From NCBI RefSeq assembly GCF_900176405.1, contig NZ_FWXJ01000005.1:1-64000 (forward strand): 64,000 nt of DNA. Reading direction: 5' to 3'. How positions within the stretch are numbered: position 1 is the stretch's first letter; the number at the start of each line of letters is the position of its first letter. Made by a program: the position numbers and the translations under genes. The stretch comes from Polynucleobacter kasalickyi (lineage in GTDB: Bacteria > Pseudomonadota > Gammaproteobacteria > Burkholderiales > Burkholderiaceae). This document shows positions 1 through 10,311 of the stretch, one piece after another. The notes under the pieces were generated by a model, which saw only the letters and a list, made by a program, of their open reading frames with translations, was not told where the DNA came from and made no database searches.

Positions 1-90
1 GGCTACTTTGACTTGGCGGTCTAGAAGCTTTAGATACTAAATCATCCTTAGCCTCCTCTCATTGTTCAAAGTTGCACTTCGTATTAGAAT

Positions 91-1242
91 TCACCAGTTT
101 AAAATAACTTGGTAAATTTCAATGTAGTTTAGTTCAACCAAACATTTCTCAGGAGTATTAACGCTTAATTTGATTTTAGAGGCCTTACACTCAGGCTCAA
201 CTAGTTGGATTAATGAATGAATTAATTTGGTCACATCTACCAATTCAACTGAAATTGCTTCCCCAGAGAATAATGATCTAAGTGAGTGAATAATTTGCCC
301 TGCTCTTTTAGTATCGGCTTCTATCGATTCGACGATTTTTTTATTAATTTCCAGACTAGAATCACCGAAACTCATTAGTGATAATAGATGCTGCGCATTC
401 AACAGTGATGAACCTAGTGGCTGGCTTAACTCGTGGGCTAAAGAAGCAGCTAAAGCGCCGGTAGCAGCAGTTTTATTCGTCTTGAGTAAGTTTGCAATTA
501 GGCTTTCACGTTCCACAAGCAAAGCCTGAATTTCTAATCGCTCTATAGATGCTTTATCAAACTTTGAGTTCGCTTCTCGCTCACTGATTAATAACTTCTT
601 ATAAAGATAACTGTTAATCAATGTATAAACTGTGATGTGAATTCCAAAAACAATCCAAAGCATTACACTTGATTTTAAATTTGCTTGCAGTATATTTTTT
701 GCATCTTGATTCAAATTTGTATTGATAAAGATAATCGATGTAATTGCTAGAGCAAGTTGTAGAAGCAAAAAAATTGCAATGACCTTGATGATGCCATCTT
801 TATTAGTTTTAGAAATCTTTAGAACTTCTACGACTTCCCAGACCATCATGACTAATGAGGATATAGCGATAAGATTTGATCGTTGGACAAAGTGATCCCC
901 TATCAAAAAAAGATAGAGGTAAATTAAGCAAACAGTAAGATAATAAATTACTAAAATTCTTAATAATTTTTTACTGGGGATTGTTCGCCAACTACTTAAG
1001 AAAAGAGCCAAGAGGATGACGGATGCTTCATAGGAAAAATTGGCAACTATTAAGACATTGGGGCCAACGAGTGGGACTAATGCCCAAGCTAAAAATGCCA
1101 AGGCTCTTAAGGCGATAGAGTAACGCCAATATAAAGCCCTCGATCCAGAAAGCTCAAAAACGATGCCTTTTGCAGATGACAGGTAAATCCCAAATAAGAT
1201 CAAGGTAAAGATTGCAAATAAAACCTGATTCATCAATTCCAT
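91..1242 (-). pseudogene. Sensor histidine kinase, truncated (no ATP-binding domain)
   Basis: Membrane sensor kinase that would normally autophosphorylate on His and signal to a response regulator. About seven hydrophobic segments fill residues 1-215, a coiled linker follows (220-255), then a dimerisation/H-box with the phosphoacceptor His at residue 270 in a HELSQPLG motif. The frame ends at the N-box: residues EIYQVILNW are followed directly by TGA. If one base is added just before the stop, the next codons read N-L-V-N-S, the usual N-box continuation, but that frame also stops nine codons later. The N-box remainder and the G1, F and G2 boxes are absent from the 90 bases left in the window. 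ATG at 1242 follows GGAAG at good spacing. No response regulator is adjacent. I read it as a frameshifted, decaying gene; a sequencing error cannot explain both stops with a single indel. Confidence 0.75.
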
Positions 1243-1297
1243 AAATTATCTTCCACCCAAGGCACATTATCTTATTCGAATAAATCGTCCTACAAGG

Positions 1298-1315
1298 ATT
1301 TTCTATTTAGAAAAT
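1298..1315. repeat. Inverted repeat, 8-bp arms
   Basis: Arms ATTTTCTA and TAGAAAAT are separated by TT. It lies 56 bp upstream of the kinase ATG, where an operator could sit. Because the arms are AT-rich, chance is possible. Confidence 0.45.
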
Positions 1316-1373
1316 TTTCATACAACAATTTTTCCCTAAAGATCACATAGTTTGTTCTTGAATAAATATATGG

Positions 1374-1385
1374 TCTTGTACAAGA
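1374..1385. repeat. Perfect 12-bp palindrome
   Basis: TCTTGTACAAGA is perfectly self-complementary. It lies 20 bp from a larger palindrome in the same upstream region. A protein-binding site is an inference. Confidence 0.45.
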
Positions 1386-1404
1386 GATTTTATTCGGTCG
1401 TTCA

Positions 1405-1426
1405 CAATCCAAAAATTTTTGGATTG
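1405..1426. repeat. Perfect 22-bp palindrome, no spacer
   Basis: The half-site CAATCCAAAAA is followed at once by its exact reverse complement. No U-run follows on either strand, so it does not look like an intrinsic terminator. It lies about 165 bp upstream of the kinase start. A dimer-binding operator or a relic of an element end are both possible. Confidence 0.6.
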
Positions 1427-1891
1427 ATAAAAGTGATTCAATATAAAAAACTTGTTTATGCCTGATGATGTTGGCAATTAAACTTGAATTTATATCCATA
1501 GGATTCTCAATCTAATCACATCAAGGCACTACAAGATTACAACGTAAAATTCTAACAAATAAAAGATCCTAGATAGATAATTCTTTCAGAATAATATCAA
1601 TGAGTTAATGCTCAGTGCTTCTTTATTTCAACCAAATGAATTTTTACACTTGAACACTTAAGAAATTAATTACTACTGTATTTTTGGCCACAATGAAACC
1701 AAACGTAATCAACAAAATCTATAAAGTTCTTGATGTTTCAGGCCAAGAACCTGTAACCAAATTCGATTGCTTGACTTTCCAATCACTAAATTATTAGTTT
1801 AGGACGTTTTATCTTGTAGGTTTAAGTGTTTGTGACAGTTATTCCTATGAAAAAAAGCCACTAACAGTAATCGGTAATAAGCCATACAAGC

Positions 1892-1932
1892 TAAAAAATG
1901 AGACCTTAAGCAGCGAAATGCTTAAGGTCTCA
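1892..1932 (-). terminator. Intrinsic terminator of the multicopper oxidase gene
   Basis: A 14-bp perfect stem (TGAGACCTTAAGCA at 1899-1912 with its complement at 1919-1932) encloses a GCGAAA loop. Read leftward, the stem is followed by TTTTTTAG. It lies about 40 bp past the stop codon of the oxidase gene. Confidence 0.9.
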
Positions 1933-1973
1933 TACTCCAAAAATACCGAGGATTTAAACAATCCCAGGTGTGT

Positions 1974-4900
1974 TTAGGCAATCACTGAAATATCTCCAAT
2001 CACCATATGATCAACCCCAATAACGGCAATTTTCACAGCAGCGATAGCACCACAACCATCAGCATCATAATACAAGCCACCATCCACCGTATCATGGATA
2101 ACACGCTGAGTTTGGGAAGTTGCGGTATGGTTAGTGGTCTCAAGCCATTGGTTTGCCGTAATTGATTGGTTTACATTGCCGAGAGCTGAAAAAATTGCCT
2201 TACTGAGTTGTACCGTATCAGTCTTGGATAAAAAGTCAGTGATGGTATCAATATTATTCGTACCAAATGCATTCTTAAAAACAAAGACGTCCGAACCATT
2301 ACCACCTGTTAGGATGTCATTACCAACGCCACCACTCAAAGTATCATTTCCGACACCACCAATTAAGGTGTCATTCAACCCTGAACCTGTCAAGGCAGCT
2401 GCAACCCCAGTATTGGTAACAGTAAAGCCATTACCAGTAGTGACGGCTGCTAAATTCACCGCCAAGCCAGCGGTACTAATATTTTCTATACCCTTGTTGA
2501 CGCTAGTAGCTGTTGCTGTCCAAGCAGAGGTAACTGTAGCGTTGGCGGTAGCGCTGGCAGCTACGGTTAAGATGTCAGCACCACCGTTACCTAAGTCGGT
2601 AATCGTATCAATACCAGCACTCACCGTGAACGTATCAACACCAGCACCGCCAGTTAAGACGTTATTGCCTGCATCACCAGTTAAGGTATCTGCGAAAGCA
2701 GAACCAATGATGTTTTCAATAGTTCTAAAAGTATCGCTACCATCAGCACCAGTAGCTAAACCTGTTGTCAAGTTAACGTTGACTGAACCAGTAGCAGCAG
2801 AATAAGAGACGGTATCAACTCCAGTCCCACCAATGATGACGTCGTTACCTAAGCCACCGCGCAGTAGATCATCGCCTGCACCGCCGTTCAAAGTATCGTT
2901 ACCAGTACCACCCATCAAAGTATCGTTTAAGCCAGAACCTGTTAAGACTGCAGCGTTACCAGTATTCGTTAGGCTGTAACCAACAGTACCAGTCGCTAAA
3001 GTGAGATCTACATTAAAACCACCGGTTGAGATGTTGGCAATACCAGCGTTACTTGTTGCAACTGTTGCTGCGTAAGTTGCAGTCACTTTTGCATTGGCGG
3101 TTGCACCAGCTGATACGATCAAGATGTCAGCACCACCAATACCTAAGTCGTTAATGGTGTCAACACCAGCACTTACCGTGAACGTATCAATACCAGTACC
3201 ACCAGTAAGCGCGTCGTTACCCAAACCGCCGTTCAGAAGGTCGTTACCAGCTCCACCGCTCAAAGTATCGTTACCAACACCACCATTTAAGGTGTCATTT
3301 AAGCTAGAACCTGTGAAGCTAGTTGCAACACCCGTATTTGTCACAGTAAAGCCGTTACCAGTAGTGACTGCTGCTAAATTGACAGCCAAGCCAGCGGATG
3401 CGATATTTTCTGCACCATTATTAACGCTAGTGGCTGTTGCGGTCCATGCAGAGGTAATTGTCGCGTTGGCAGTGGCGCCTGTAGCTACGGTCAAAATGTC
3501 AGCACCACCGTTACCTAAGTCGGTAATTGTGTCAACACCAGCACTCACGGTAAAGGTATCGATACCAGTACCACCAGTAAGGATGTCGTTACCAGCAACA
3601 CCTGTCAAGGTATCGTTTCCGGCACCACCAATTAAGGTGTCATTTCCAGCACCACCGATTAAGTTGTCATTTAAACCTGAACCTGTCAAGGCAGCTGCAA
3701 CGCCAGTATTTGTCACAGTAAAGCCGTTACCAGTAGTGACTGCTGTTAAATTCACAGCAAAACCAGAGGAAGTGATATTTTCTGTACCTTTATTCACACT
3801 TGCTGAGCTAGCTGTCCATGCAGAAGTAACTGTGGCATTGGCGGTAGCGCCGGCAGCTACAGTCAAGATGTCAGCACCACCCCTACCTAAGTCAGTAATG
3901 GTGTCAGTGCCACCAGTAACAACAAAAGTATCAAGACCAGCATCACCAGTTAAAACGTTATTTCCTGCATCACCAGTTAAGGAATCTGCGAAAGCAGAAC
4001 CAATGATGTTTTCAATCGTGCTTAAGGTGTCGCTACCATCAGCACCCGTCGCTAAACCGGTTGTCAAGTTAACGTTGACTGCGGCAGTGGCAGCAGAGTA
4101 AGAGACAGTATCAATTCCAGTTCCACCAATCAAGACATCCTTACCTAAGCCTCCTCGGAGTAGATCATTACCGGCACCACCGTTCAAAGTATCGTTACCG
4201 GTACCACCAATTAAGGTGTCATTTAAGCTAGAACCTGTGAAACTAGCTGCAATACCCGTATTCGTCACAGTAAAGCCGTTACCAGTAGTAATGGCCACTA
4301 AATTGACAGCCAAGCCAGAGGACGTAATATTTTCTGTACCACTATTAACGCTAGTGGCTGTTGCTGTCCATGCAGAAGTAACTGTCGCGTTGGCGGTAGC
4401 GCCAACAGCAACGGTTAAGATGTCAGCCCCGCCCTTACCTAAGTCTGTAATCGTGTCAGTGCCACCAGTAACAACAAAAGTATCAAGACCAGCACCACCA
4501 GTTAAGACGTTATTGCCTGCATCACCCGTTAAGGAATCGGCGAAAGCAGAACCAATGATGTTTTCAATCGTGCTTAAGGTGTCGCTACCATCAGCACCAG
4601 TAGCAAGGCCGGTTGACAAGTTAACCGTGACTCCACCGCTTGCTGCTGCGTAAGAAGCCGTATCAATACCATCACCACCGATTAAGTTGTCATTACCAAC
4701 ACGACCAGTAATCAAGTCATTGCCTGTACCACCTTCAATTAAGTCATTACCAGTTGAACCAGTTAAGACATCATCACTACCCAAGCCCTTTATCCAGAAG
4801 TCGGCTGAACCAGTAGCAACATAGGTATCAATCCCCTCAGTAAGAACAATGGTAGTGCCACTCCAGACCGCATTAACGGCAATCATTTGTGCAGCTTTGC

Positions 4901-7900
4901 CACCATGACCATCGGCTACTTGCACTTGCACCTCATAGCTTAGGTCACTATTCGTATCCGTAGGAGCTACAAAATTGGTAGGATTATTCAGTGTCAATGC
5001 ACCTGTTGCCTGGTCAATACTAAACAACGCTTGATCAGCGCCGCCAACAATACTGTATTGAAGCAAGCCAACATCATTAGTATCAACATCAGTCGCATGC
5101 AGAGTAGTAATTAACGCTGGAGCGTATTGATCAATCTGAATAGTGGCTGTGGCTAAACCACCATTTGAGGTAATTACTGGACCATCATTGACACCATTCA
5201 CAGTAACACTAATATTGTGGGTAGTGCCGTCTAACTCTGTAATGGTAATTGTGTCAGTAAGCTTATCAGCTAAACCGATTGCCTGAACAGCTGCGTTTGT
5301 ATTATCGGCGTGGTAGCTCCAATTGCCATCTTTATACATTGTCAGCGAACCGAACTGACTCTGGTAAATTTTGTAACCAAGATCAGCTTTAGTAACAGGG
5401 TCAATATCTGTTGTAAATCCTTGCATTGCCTGATCAACTTTACCAATTTCAATCAAACCAGTTGCAGCATTAGCAGAATCTTCTGTAACCATTCCTTCAA
5501 AGTCACCAGTAACACCGACAACTTTTAGGGTACGCATCATGTCATGATCTTCGTGGGACAAAATATGGCAATGCCACATGTAATCACCGGGACGGTCGAA
5601 AGTCATTACTACTTTAATACCTTGACCAGGACCAACCCAAACTGTATCTTGGGCACCAGCATCGGTTGCATATAAAGGGATTTCTGTACCAAAGTCGTTG
5701 TTATAAGAAGCCTCACTCGTTAATACAATTCCATCACCATTCGTATCACCAGTATTTGGGCCAGAAGTAGGCGTTTCAGTTAACAAATAACGGCCTAGGA
5801 CTTGGAAATTTACCTGGTGAATGTGCATTGGATGGGCATCAGCAGTAACGTTGTAGAACTCCCAGATTTCAGTAACAGGCTTTGAGCCGTCCTTCAATTG
5901 AATGATTTCAGTGGTTGGCTGGTCGTAGCCTAAACCACCTGCCTGAATAGTTTTACCAGTTTGGTCAACTTTAACTTCGGCGATACCTACTTGTGGCATG
6001 ATGCGACCATATTGATCAGCAACCTCAAACACACCGATTTTCCGAGTGGTTACCGCTGCAGCATCGACCAATATCGTGTTTGGATCCGTTGCTGTGACAG
6101 CTGTGCCATCACCATAGGTAACAGTATCCACGGTGCTACCCGTTGGTAAAGTACTAGTAGGAACCAGCTTGTAGGTTTGAAAGGAATTATCTAAAACCAA
6201 GTTTGCATCCGTTAAGACATGACCGCCCATCCCGGATTCACCGGCAGGAGCCTCTGCACTCAGACTATGCGTGCCTGCTAACTTATCAGCAGCATTGATG
6301 GCATCTACTTTTGCAGAAATTGCAGAGTGAAATGCAGTTGCCGCTTGATTCTGATCTACTGTAAACGACATTACTTGACCGACTGGATCTTGAGACAGGT
6401 CAATATGCTGCACTGGGCCAGCTAAACCACCGTCTGCATTAAGCCCTTTGAATGGCTCGTAGGCGGTACCAACGTTTTCTAAATGAATAATCTTCTGGCT
6501 GGCGTTTGTGAAATCAAAGAGTAGCTGATAGCGATCCGCCGGTGCAAAGATAAAATGTTCGCCCTTCTCTTGAACACCATCGCCGTTGAACAAGACAATT
6601 GGATGTTCCAAAAGTCCTTGGTCAGTACCGACCAGAGTTACTTTAACGCCAGGATCGTCCAACATCAAGTCGTAGAATCGAGAGTCTGAGCCATTGAGCA
6701 AATCAATCAATACATCACCAGGAGCTACTGTCATGTTTGGCCATGCTTGGCCATTACCCATAATGACGTTACCGAAATACTCTGGTACGGCTGTTGGGAT
6801 AGGCAACTTCATGAAATGAGGCAAGAAATGATCTACCAGTACAGGTGCGCCGGTAATCGCATCTAAAACAGGAGTACCTGTAGAGTCGATCACCGCATGC
6901 GTCACAGCATCCAGCGTGAAGCGAGGCGTTGTGTCTTCTACATAATAAACAGTTGGGTCTTGCACGAACGTGCCGTTCGCATTGTCTATTACGTAAGCAC
7001 CTGTGCTATCGATAGAATAATGTGGGTTTGTATCGACTACATACTTTCCAGGGTTAGCGGTATCAGCGACATAAGAGCCGTCTACATTTGCCACATAAGT
7101 AAGATGAGCATTATCAAATGAATAATGCTGTGGAATATTCGTATCTTTAATATAGCGAGTCTCTTGGATTAAAGTACCTGCTTCGCTTAAGGTATAAATA
7201 CCACCGTTGAGGCTGAAATGCGGTGTATTATCCAATACATAAGTACCTGGATTGGCCGTATCTTCAATAAAAAATGCGCCGGCATGATCGAGTACTGTAT
7301 TACCAAAGTTATCGAGCACATAATTAGTGTCATACATCATGACTGTCACATCAGCACCATTGGCCTGTAAATAATGCCCACTATTCACCGTGCTATCAAA
7401 GAGTTTGCCATTCGTGCAGTCCAACAAATATAAAGGCGTGGTCTCCATGATGTTATGCATGGCAATACTCTCAGGAGTTACCAATGTATATTGACCGCAA
7501 GCTTCATCAAAGAAATACAAAAGACCGGCTGGGGTATCTTTGACGTAATTACCATTCATATCCAATACATAGCAATCACTCATCTGTGCTTCGTGATGCA
7601 TTACCATTGCTTCTACGTTAGTGCTTGGATCAATGACAAATGTGTTGTCAGTCGTATGGCCAGTTGTGAAAAGTTTGGCTGTCATACAATCGAAAGCGTA
7701 AACCGTAGCACTCTCAGTAGGATAAGTCGTGATACTGTCAGGAGTGCTTAGAATAAATTCGCCATTTGCCAATTGGAAGAACTCCAGACTACCATTGTCA
7801 ATCACTGGGATGTTATTGATATCGTGAACATAACAACCCGGCTGGAGCTCAAAATGTGGAACCGTTACATCGGTTCCTGCCACCAACTGCAGGTAAGGGC

Positions 7901-9491
7901 CAGACGCGGTTGGGCCAGCATATAACTTACCAGTAGGACAATCAAGTGCATACAGCGGTGTTGTGCCATCAACATGATGTTTGATTCCGCTTTCTGCTGT
8001 TAGCAGAATAAATTTGTCAGGGTGTTGATTATCCTGAAAGTACTGTAATTGAGCATTACCTGAGACAAGAAGGTTATTTTCATCATGAACGTAGCAACCA
8101 CCTATGACAATATCTTGATGTTTCGTTACGATATCTTGACCATTTGAATCTTGCAAATAAAGATTGGTTGGGATAGTTGGTGAGTTATAGATTCGGCCCG
8201 TTTCACAATCAAACGCATATAACTTCGTTGTATCTGCCGTTGCACTATGCATTGCGATACTTTCAGGAGTGCTGAGGATATAGCGCATTCCAACAGGCTG
8301 AGTTGCGTCATAAAAGAATTGCAACTTTCCATCATCTTTGACCAAATTTCCATTCATGTCACATACAAAACACTCTCCGGCATGCAAGGTGACTACTTTA
8401 ATATCCGGATTAATGATGTAAGCATCTTTAAGCGCCGCTAATTTGGCGATGGAATCTGCTGTGTCCAGCATGAACGGATTCGCTGTGGAATAAACGAGTT
8501 GTCCATGCATGTCATAAATATCGTGCTGTACATCAGCGACAATTTCGCCTGTTCCAGGCAATGGATCAGCAAGTTGGGAAGGATAGAAAAGGGAACCGTC
8601 TGTGCGAAATGACTTGTCACAAACAACGACTGGAACTTCTTTTGAAATATCGGGTAAGAGATGTAAACCATTAACTGCTTTAGCTGCAGGGCCTTCGCCA
8701 ACTAGTTCACGAGTGTTACTATCAATTAAATAACCACCTGCTAATCCCGCATATACGTTTAAGCGGGTCACCCCCATGGAGTGGTCGTGATACCAAATAA
8801 AGGCACCTTTTTGAGTATTGTCATAGACATAAGTCACCACTTGATCTGGGGTGATGGTGAGGTTCGGATTACCATCATAAATAGCGGCAACGTGAGCACC
8901 ATGAACGTGTGTTGTCATTGGCACCATGTATACACCGGTTGGTGTAGTCACAGTACACATCGTGTTTGTAGAGGCATTCATGCCTGGCATACCACTCATA
9001 CTGCCCATGCTATCCATACCAGCCATTGGAACACTCATGTCCAATGGTAATAAATGTCCGCCAATAGGTAAGCCATTTTGCCAAGTAATTGAAATCGGCA
9101 CGTTGGTACCATCTCCAACGATAGAGTTACCCTGTACTAAGAAAGTTGGATTCAGAATTGGGGCACCAGCAGATAATGCAGCCGAACCTGTGAGTGCAGA
9201 ATTTACTGGATCACCCATAATCAAACCCGGAATATTGGGCAAACTAGTCATTGCTGAACCAGTTGTAGGATCGATTAGCTCGTAAGCCCACATAATCGTA
9301 TTCGCTGCACCAAAAAGACCAACATCCATTGTGACTTGAACAGCGCGGATAATGTAATTGCCACCTGTTCTGGCGTCTATGACATATCTAGAGCTTAAGG
9401 GGTTGGCTCCGCTCACAGCTGTGGCAAGGTCAGGAATGAATAAATCAGCTGTGCTGTTTATTGGTAGAACTGGTGCAATTGTTGAAGTCAT
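1974..9491 (-). CDS. Giant RTX multicopper oxidase, predicted type I secretion substrate
   Basis: Predicted extracellular copper oxidase of 2505 residues; the substrate is unknown (Mn(II), Fe(II) and phenolics are family possibilities). I chose ATG at 9491, which follows AAGGTGG at 8-9 bases; a GTG 12 bases upstream is the alternative. Numbering from that ATG: no signal peptide; a Met-rich loop at 152-171; Cu ligands HVHG (195-198), WYHDH (233-237), HPMHIH (1220-1225) and [12 protein letters not shown] (1307-1318, T1 axial Met1318), so the type 1/2/3 copper set is complete. Between the first and second Cu regions lie four ~87-residue Cys-containing repeats (373-721) and a second repeat class (about 722-885). 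After the oxidase come VCBS/cadherin-like domains (about 1335-1545), then RTX nonapeptides GGxGxDxxx (about 1568-2395) and a ~105-residue hydrophobic-acidic tail of the kind read by type I secretion. No secretion ABC transporter is in the window. The usual family size is 450-650 residues. Confidence 0.85.
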   Translation of the reverse strand: MTSTIAPVLPINSTADLFIPDLATAVSGANPLSSRYVIDARTGGNYIIRAVQVTMDVGLFGAANTIMWAYELIDPTTGSAMTSLPNIPGLIMGDPVNSALTGSAALSAGAPILNPTFLVQGNSIVGDGTNVPISITWQNGLPIGGHLLPLDMSVPMAGMDSMGSMSGMPGMNASTNTMCTVTTPTGVYMVPMTTHVHGAHVAAIYDGNPNLTITPDQVVTYVYDNTQKGAFIWYHDHSMGVTRLNVYAGLAGGYLIDSNTRELVGEGPAAKAVNGLHLLPDISKEVPVVVCDKSFRTDGSLFYPSQLADPLPGTGEIVADVQHDIYDMHGQLVYSTANPFMLDTADSIAKLAALKDAYIINPDIKVVTLHAGECFVCDMNGNLVKDDGKLQFFYDATQPVGMRYILSTPESIAMHSATADTTKLYAFDCETGRIYNSPTIPTNLYLQDSNGQDIVTKHQDIVIGGCYVHDENNLLVSGNAQLQYFQDNQHPDKFILLTAESGIKHHVDGTTPLYALDCPTGKLYAGPTASGPYLQLVAGTDVTVPHFELQPGCYVHDINNIPVIDNGSLEFFQLANGEFILSTPDSITTYPTESATVYAFDCMTAKLFTTGHTTDNTFVIDPSTNVEAMVMHHEAQMSDCYVLDMNGNYVKDTPAGLLYFFDEACGQYTLVTPESIAMHNIMETTPLYLLDCTNGKLFDSTVNSGHYLQANGADVTVMMYDTNYVLDNFGNTVLDHAGAFFIEDTANPGTYVLDNTPHFSLNGGIYTLSEAGTLIQETRYIKDTNIPQHYSFDNAHLTYVANVDGSYVADTANPGKYVVDTNPHYSIDSTGAYVIDNANGTFVQDPTVYYVEDTTPRFTLDAVTHAVIDSTGTPVLDAITGAPVLVDHFLPHFMKLPIPTAVPEYFGNVIMGNGQAWPNMTVAPGDVLIDLLNGSDSRFYDLMLDDPGVKVTLVGTDQGLLEHPIVLFNGDGVQEKGEHFIFAPADRYQLLFDFTNASQKIIHLENVGTAYEPFKGLNADGGLAGPVQHIDLSQDPVGQVMSFTVDQNQAATAFHSAISAKVDAINAADKLAGTHSLSAEAPAGESGMGGHVLTDANLVLDNSFQTYKLVPTSTLPTGSTVDTVTYGDGTAVTATDPNTILVDAAAVTTRKIGVFEVADQYGRIMPQVGIAEVKVDQTGKTIQAGGLGYDQPTTEIIQLKDGSKPVTEIWEFYNVTADAHPMHIHQVNFQVLGRYLLTETPTSGPNTGDTNGDGIVLTSEASYNNDFGTEIPLYATDAGAQDTVWVGPGQGIKVVMTFDRPGDYMWHCHILSHEDHDMMRTLKVVGVTGDFEGMVTEDSANAATGLIEIGKVDQAMQGFTTDIDPVTKADLGYKIYQSQFGSLTMYKDGNWSYHADNTNAAVQAIGLADKLTDTITITELDGTTHNISVTVNGVNDGPVITSNGGLATATIQIDQYAPALITTLHATDVDTNDVGLLQYSIVGGADQALFSIDQATGALTLNNPTNFVAPTDTNSDLSYEVQVQVADGHGGKAAQMIAVNAVWSGTTIVLTEGIDTYVATGSADFWIKGLGSDDVLTGSTGNDLIEGGTGNDLITGRVGNDNLIGGDGIDTASYAAASGGVTVNLSTGLATGADGSDTLSTIENIIGSAFADSLTGDAGNNVLTGGAGLDTFVVTGGTDTITDLGKGGADILTVAVGATANATVTSAWTATATSVNSGTENITSSGLAVNLVAITTGNGFTVTNTGIAASFTGSSLNDTLIGGTGNDTLNGGAGNDLLRGGLGKDVLIGGTGIDTVSYSAATAAVNVNLTTGLATGADGSDTLSTIENIIGSAFADSLTGDAGNNVLTGDAGLDTFVVTGGTDTITDLGRGGADILTVAAGATANATVTSAWTASSASVNKGTENITSSGFAVNLTAVTTGNGFTVTNTGVAAALTGSGLNDNLIGGAGNDTLIGGAGNDTLTGVAGNDILTGGTGIDTFTVSAGVDTITDLGNGGADILTVATGATANATITSAWTATATSVNNGAENIASAGLAVNLAAVTTGNGFTVTNTGVATSFTGSSLNDTLNGGVGNDTLSGGAGNDLLNGGLGNDALTGGTGIDTFTVSAGVDTINDLGIGGADILIVSAGATANAKVTATYAATVATSNAGIANISTGGFNVDLTLATGTVGYSLTNTGNAAVLTGSGLNDTLMGGTGNDTLNGGAGDDLLRGGLGNDVIIGGTGVDTVSYSAATGSVNVNLTTGLATGADGSDTFRTIENIIGSAFADTLTGDAGNNVLTGGAGVDTFTVSAGIDTITDLGNGGADILTVAASATANATVTSAWTATATSVNKGIENISTAGLAVNLAAVTTGNGFTVTNTGVAAALTGSGLNDTLIGGVGNDTLSGGVGNDILTGGNGSDVFVFKNAFGTNNIDTITDFLSKTDTVQLSKAIFSALGNVNQSITANQWLETTNHTATSQTQRVIHDTVDGGLYYDADGCGAIAAVKIAVIGVDHMVIGDISVIA
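2290..4790 (-). repeat. RTX region with five long internal repeats
   Basis: Nonapeptide RTX motifs alternate with five copies of a ~80-residue block that begins GGADILTV and ends with TNTG...LTGS.LND. The copies are close at DNA level as well, so this 2.5-kb stretch is prone to recombination and to assembly collapse. In RTX proteins the nonapeptides bind Ca2+ and fold after export. The fourth block is the most divergent. Confidence 0.85.
6852..8375 (-). repeat. Tandem repeats inserted inside the oxidase
   Basis: Four units start at residues 373, 465, 552 and 639 (numbered from ATG 9491). Shared elements are a CYVxDxN start, an L.FF segment, a TPESI-like segment and LYAxDCxTGKLY, so each unit carries two conserved cysteines. 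A second class follows with a period of ~67 residues, built on GxxxxDTANPGxYVxD, with no cysteine. I do not recognise either repeat as a named domain. Confidence 0.75.
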
Positions 9492-9638
9492 TACTTTACC
9501 CACCTTATATGTTTTATTTTAAAAATTCAAAAAATTGATTAAAATTTATTACCAGCATCCTCAATGCCCCAATCGATCTCATAGTCAAAAAGAGACAAAA
9601 TTTTGCTGTTATTTCTAAATCAACCCCTTTTCCCATCA

Positions 9639-9664
9639 GAAACTTCAAATCGTTATGAAGTTTC
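9639..9664. promoter_or_regulatory. Dyad 1, candidate operator upstream of the oxidase
   Basis: Arms GAAACTTCA and TGAAGTTTC (9 bp, perfect) flank an 8-base spacer. It lies about 150 bp upstream of the oxidase ATG and shares its core with two further dyads in this intergenic region. Confidence 0.5.
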
Positions 9665-9926
9665 CAAAAGGTGAATTGCATGTTGACGATAAATTTTTAA
9701 ACGAGCTCTTAGAAATTACCTTCAGATTCTAAAGATTTTCAGATCGGCAGAAAATGAGCGATGCTGACTTTTTTTGGCGGTGTATTTTAATTATTTTATT
9801 TATACTTTTAACAAGCCTAAGCCGTAAATCAAGAAGCACAATGGGATATTCATTAAACTAAGAATGTGTCAGTTCTACAATTGAATGTCTTATTTAAAGT
9901 CTAGAATATGCTTGTCGGGATATTGG

Positions 9927-9941
9927 CTTCAATGCGTGAAG
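9927..9941. promoter_or_regulatory. Dyad 2, CTTCA/TGAAG
   Basis: Arms CTTCA and TGAAG with a 5-base spacer, followed on the plus strand by seven T. It looks like a weak terminator, but no plus-strand gene lies upstream; the shared core with the other dyads favours a binding site. Confidence 0.4.
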
Positions 9942-10068
9942 TTTTTTTCATTATTGTTATTAGGTACTTATGTTTTTAAAACTTGGATTTTTTGCAATGA
10001 ATAATTAGGGTTTTCACTGATTGATTCATTCGGTATTGATTGAAAAGCACCCTCCCACCTTGATTCCA

Positions 10069-10085
10069 ACTTCATTCGTTGAAGT
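10069..10085. promoter_or_regulatory. Dyad 3, ACTTCA/TGAAGT
   Basis: Arms ACTTCA and TGAAGT flank TTCGT. It lies between the winged-helix gene (stop at 10312) and the oxidase. Confidence 0.45.
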
Positions 10086-10311
10086 ATTTAGGTAGTAAAT
10101 TAATACTATTAAAAATCAAAATGAATAATCAGGACTTTCTTCTAAAAAAATAATCAGAATAATACGGAATTACTTAAGTCAATCTATCATCAGAAGACAA
10201 GGGCAGATTAAGCAAGTCGTAAAATAATCAGTTCCCAAAATTTACAATCATTTGTAACGATTCATTTCTCACCAATAGCCTATGTTTTGATAAACCATAA
10301 ACTGGCAGAAA

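Larger units (their letters stand above)
1243..1973. other. AT-rich intergenic stretch between kinase remnant and oxidase gene
   Basis: No convincing gene. It holds three palindromes (1298-1315, 1374-1385, 1405-1426) upstream of the leftward kinase gene, and the terminator of the oxidase gene at its right end. Short frames of 69 codons (minus) and 34 codons (plus, 1693-1797) have no ribosome site or recognisable motif. Confidence 0.7.
9492..10311. other. AT-rich intergenic region upstream of the oxidase, with three related dyads
   Basis: No gene seen. It carries three inverted repeats with CTTCA/TGAAG cores (9639-9664, 9927-9941, 10069-10085). It should contain the promoter of the oxidase gene, but I could not assign -35 and -10 boxes with confidence. 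Confidence 0.7.

Noticed and set aside
1290..1499. Minus-strand frame of 69 codons
   Set aside because: It spans the palindrome cluster, has no recognisable motif and no convincing ribosome site.
1693..1797. Plus-strand frame of 34 codons starting MKPNVINKIYKVLDV
   Set aside because: No ribosome site and no match I recognise; could be a gene remnant but cannot be supported.
2134..4653. Long plus-strand open frames of up to 335 codons rich in Val, Pro and Lys
   Set aside because: They are antisense to the RTX repeats and their periodic sequence mirrors the repeats; no ribosome sites, no motifs.
2290..4790. Regularly spaced repeats resembling a CRISPR array
   Set aside because: The repeats are in-frame coding RTX blocks of unequal length, not short identical repeats with unique spacers.
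9927..9948. Plus-strand intrinsic terminator
   Set aside because: The stem is only five base pairs and no plus-strand gene ends upstream; the shared dyad core is a better explanation.
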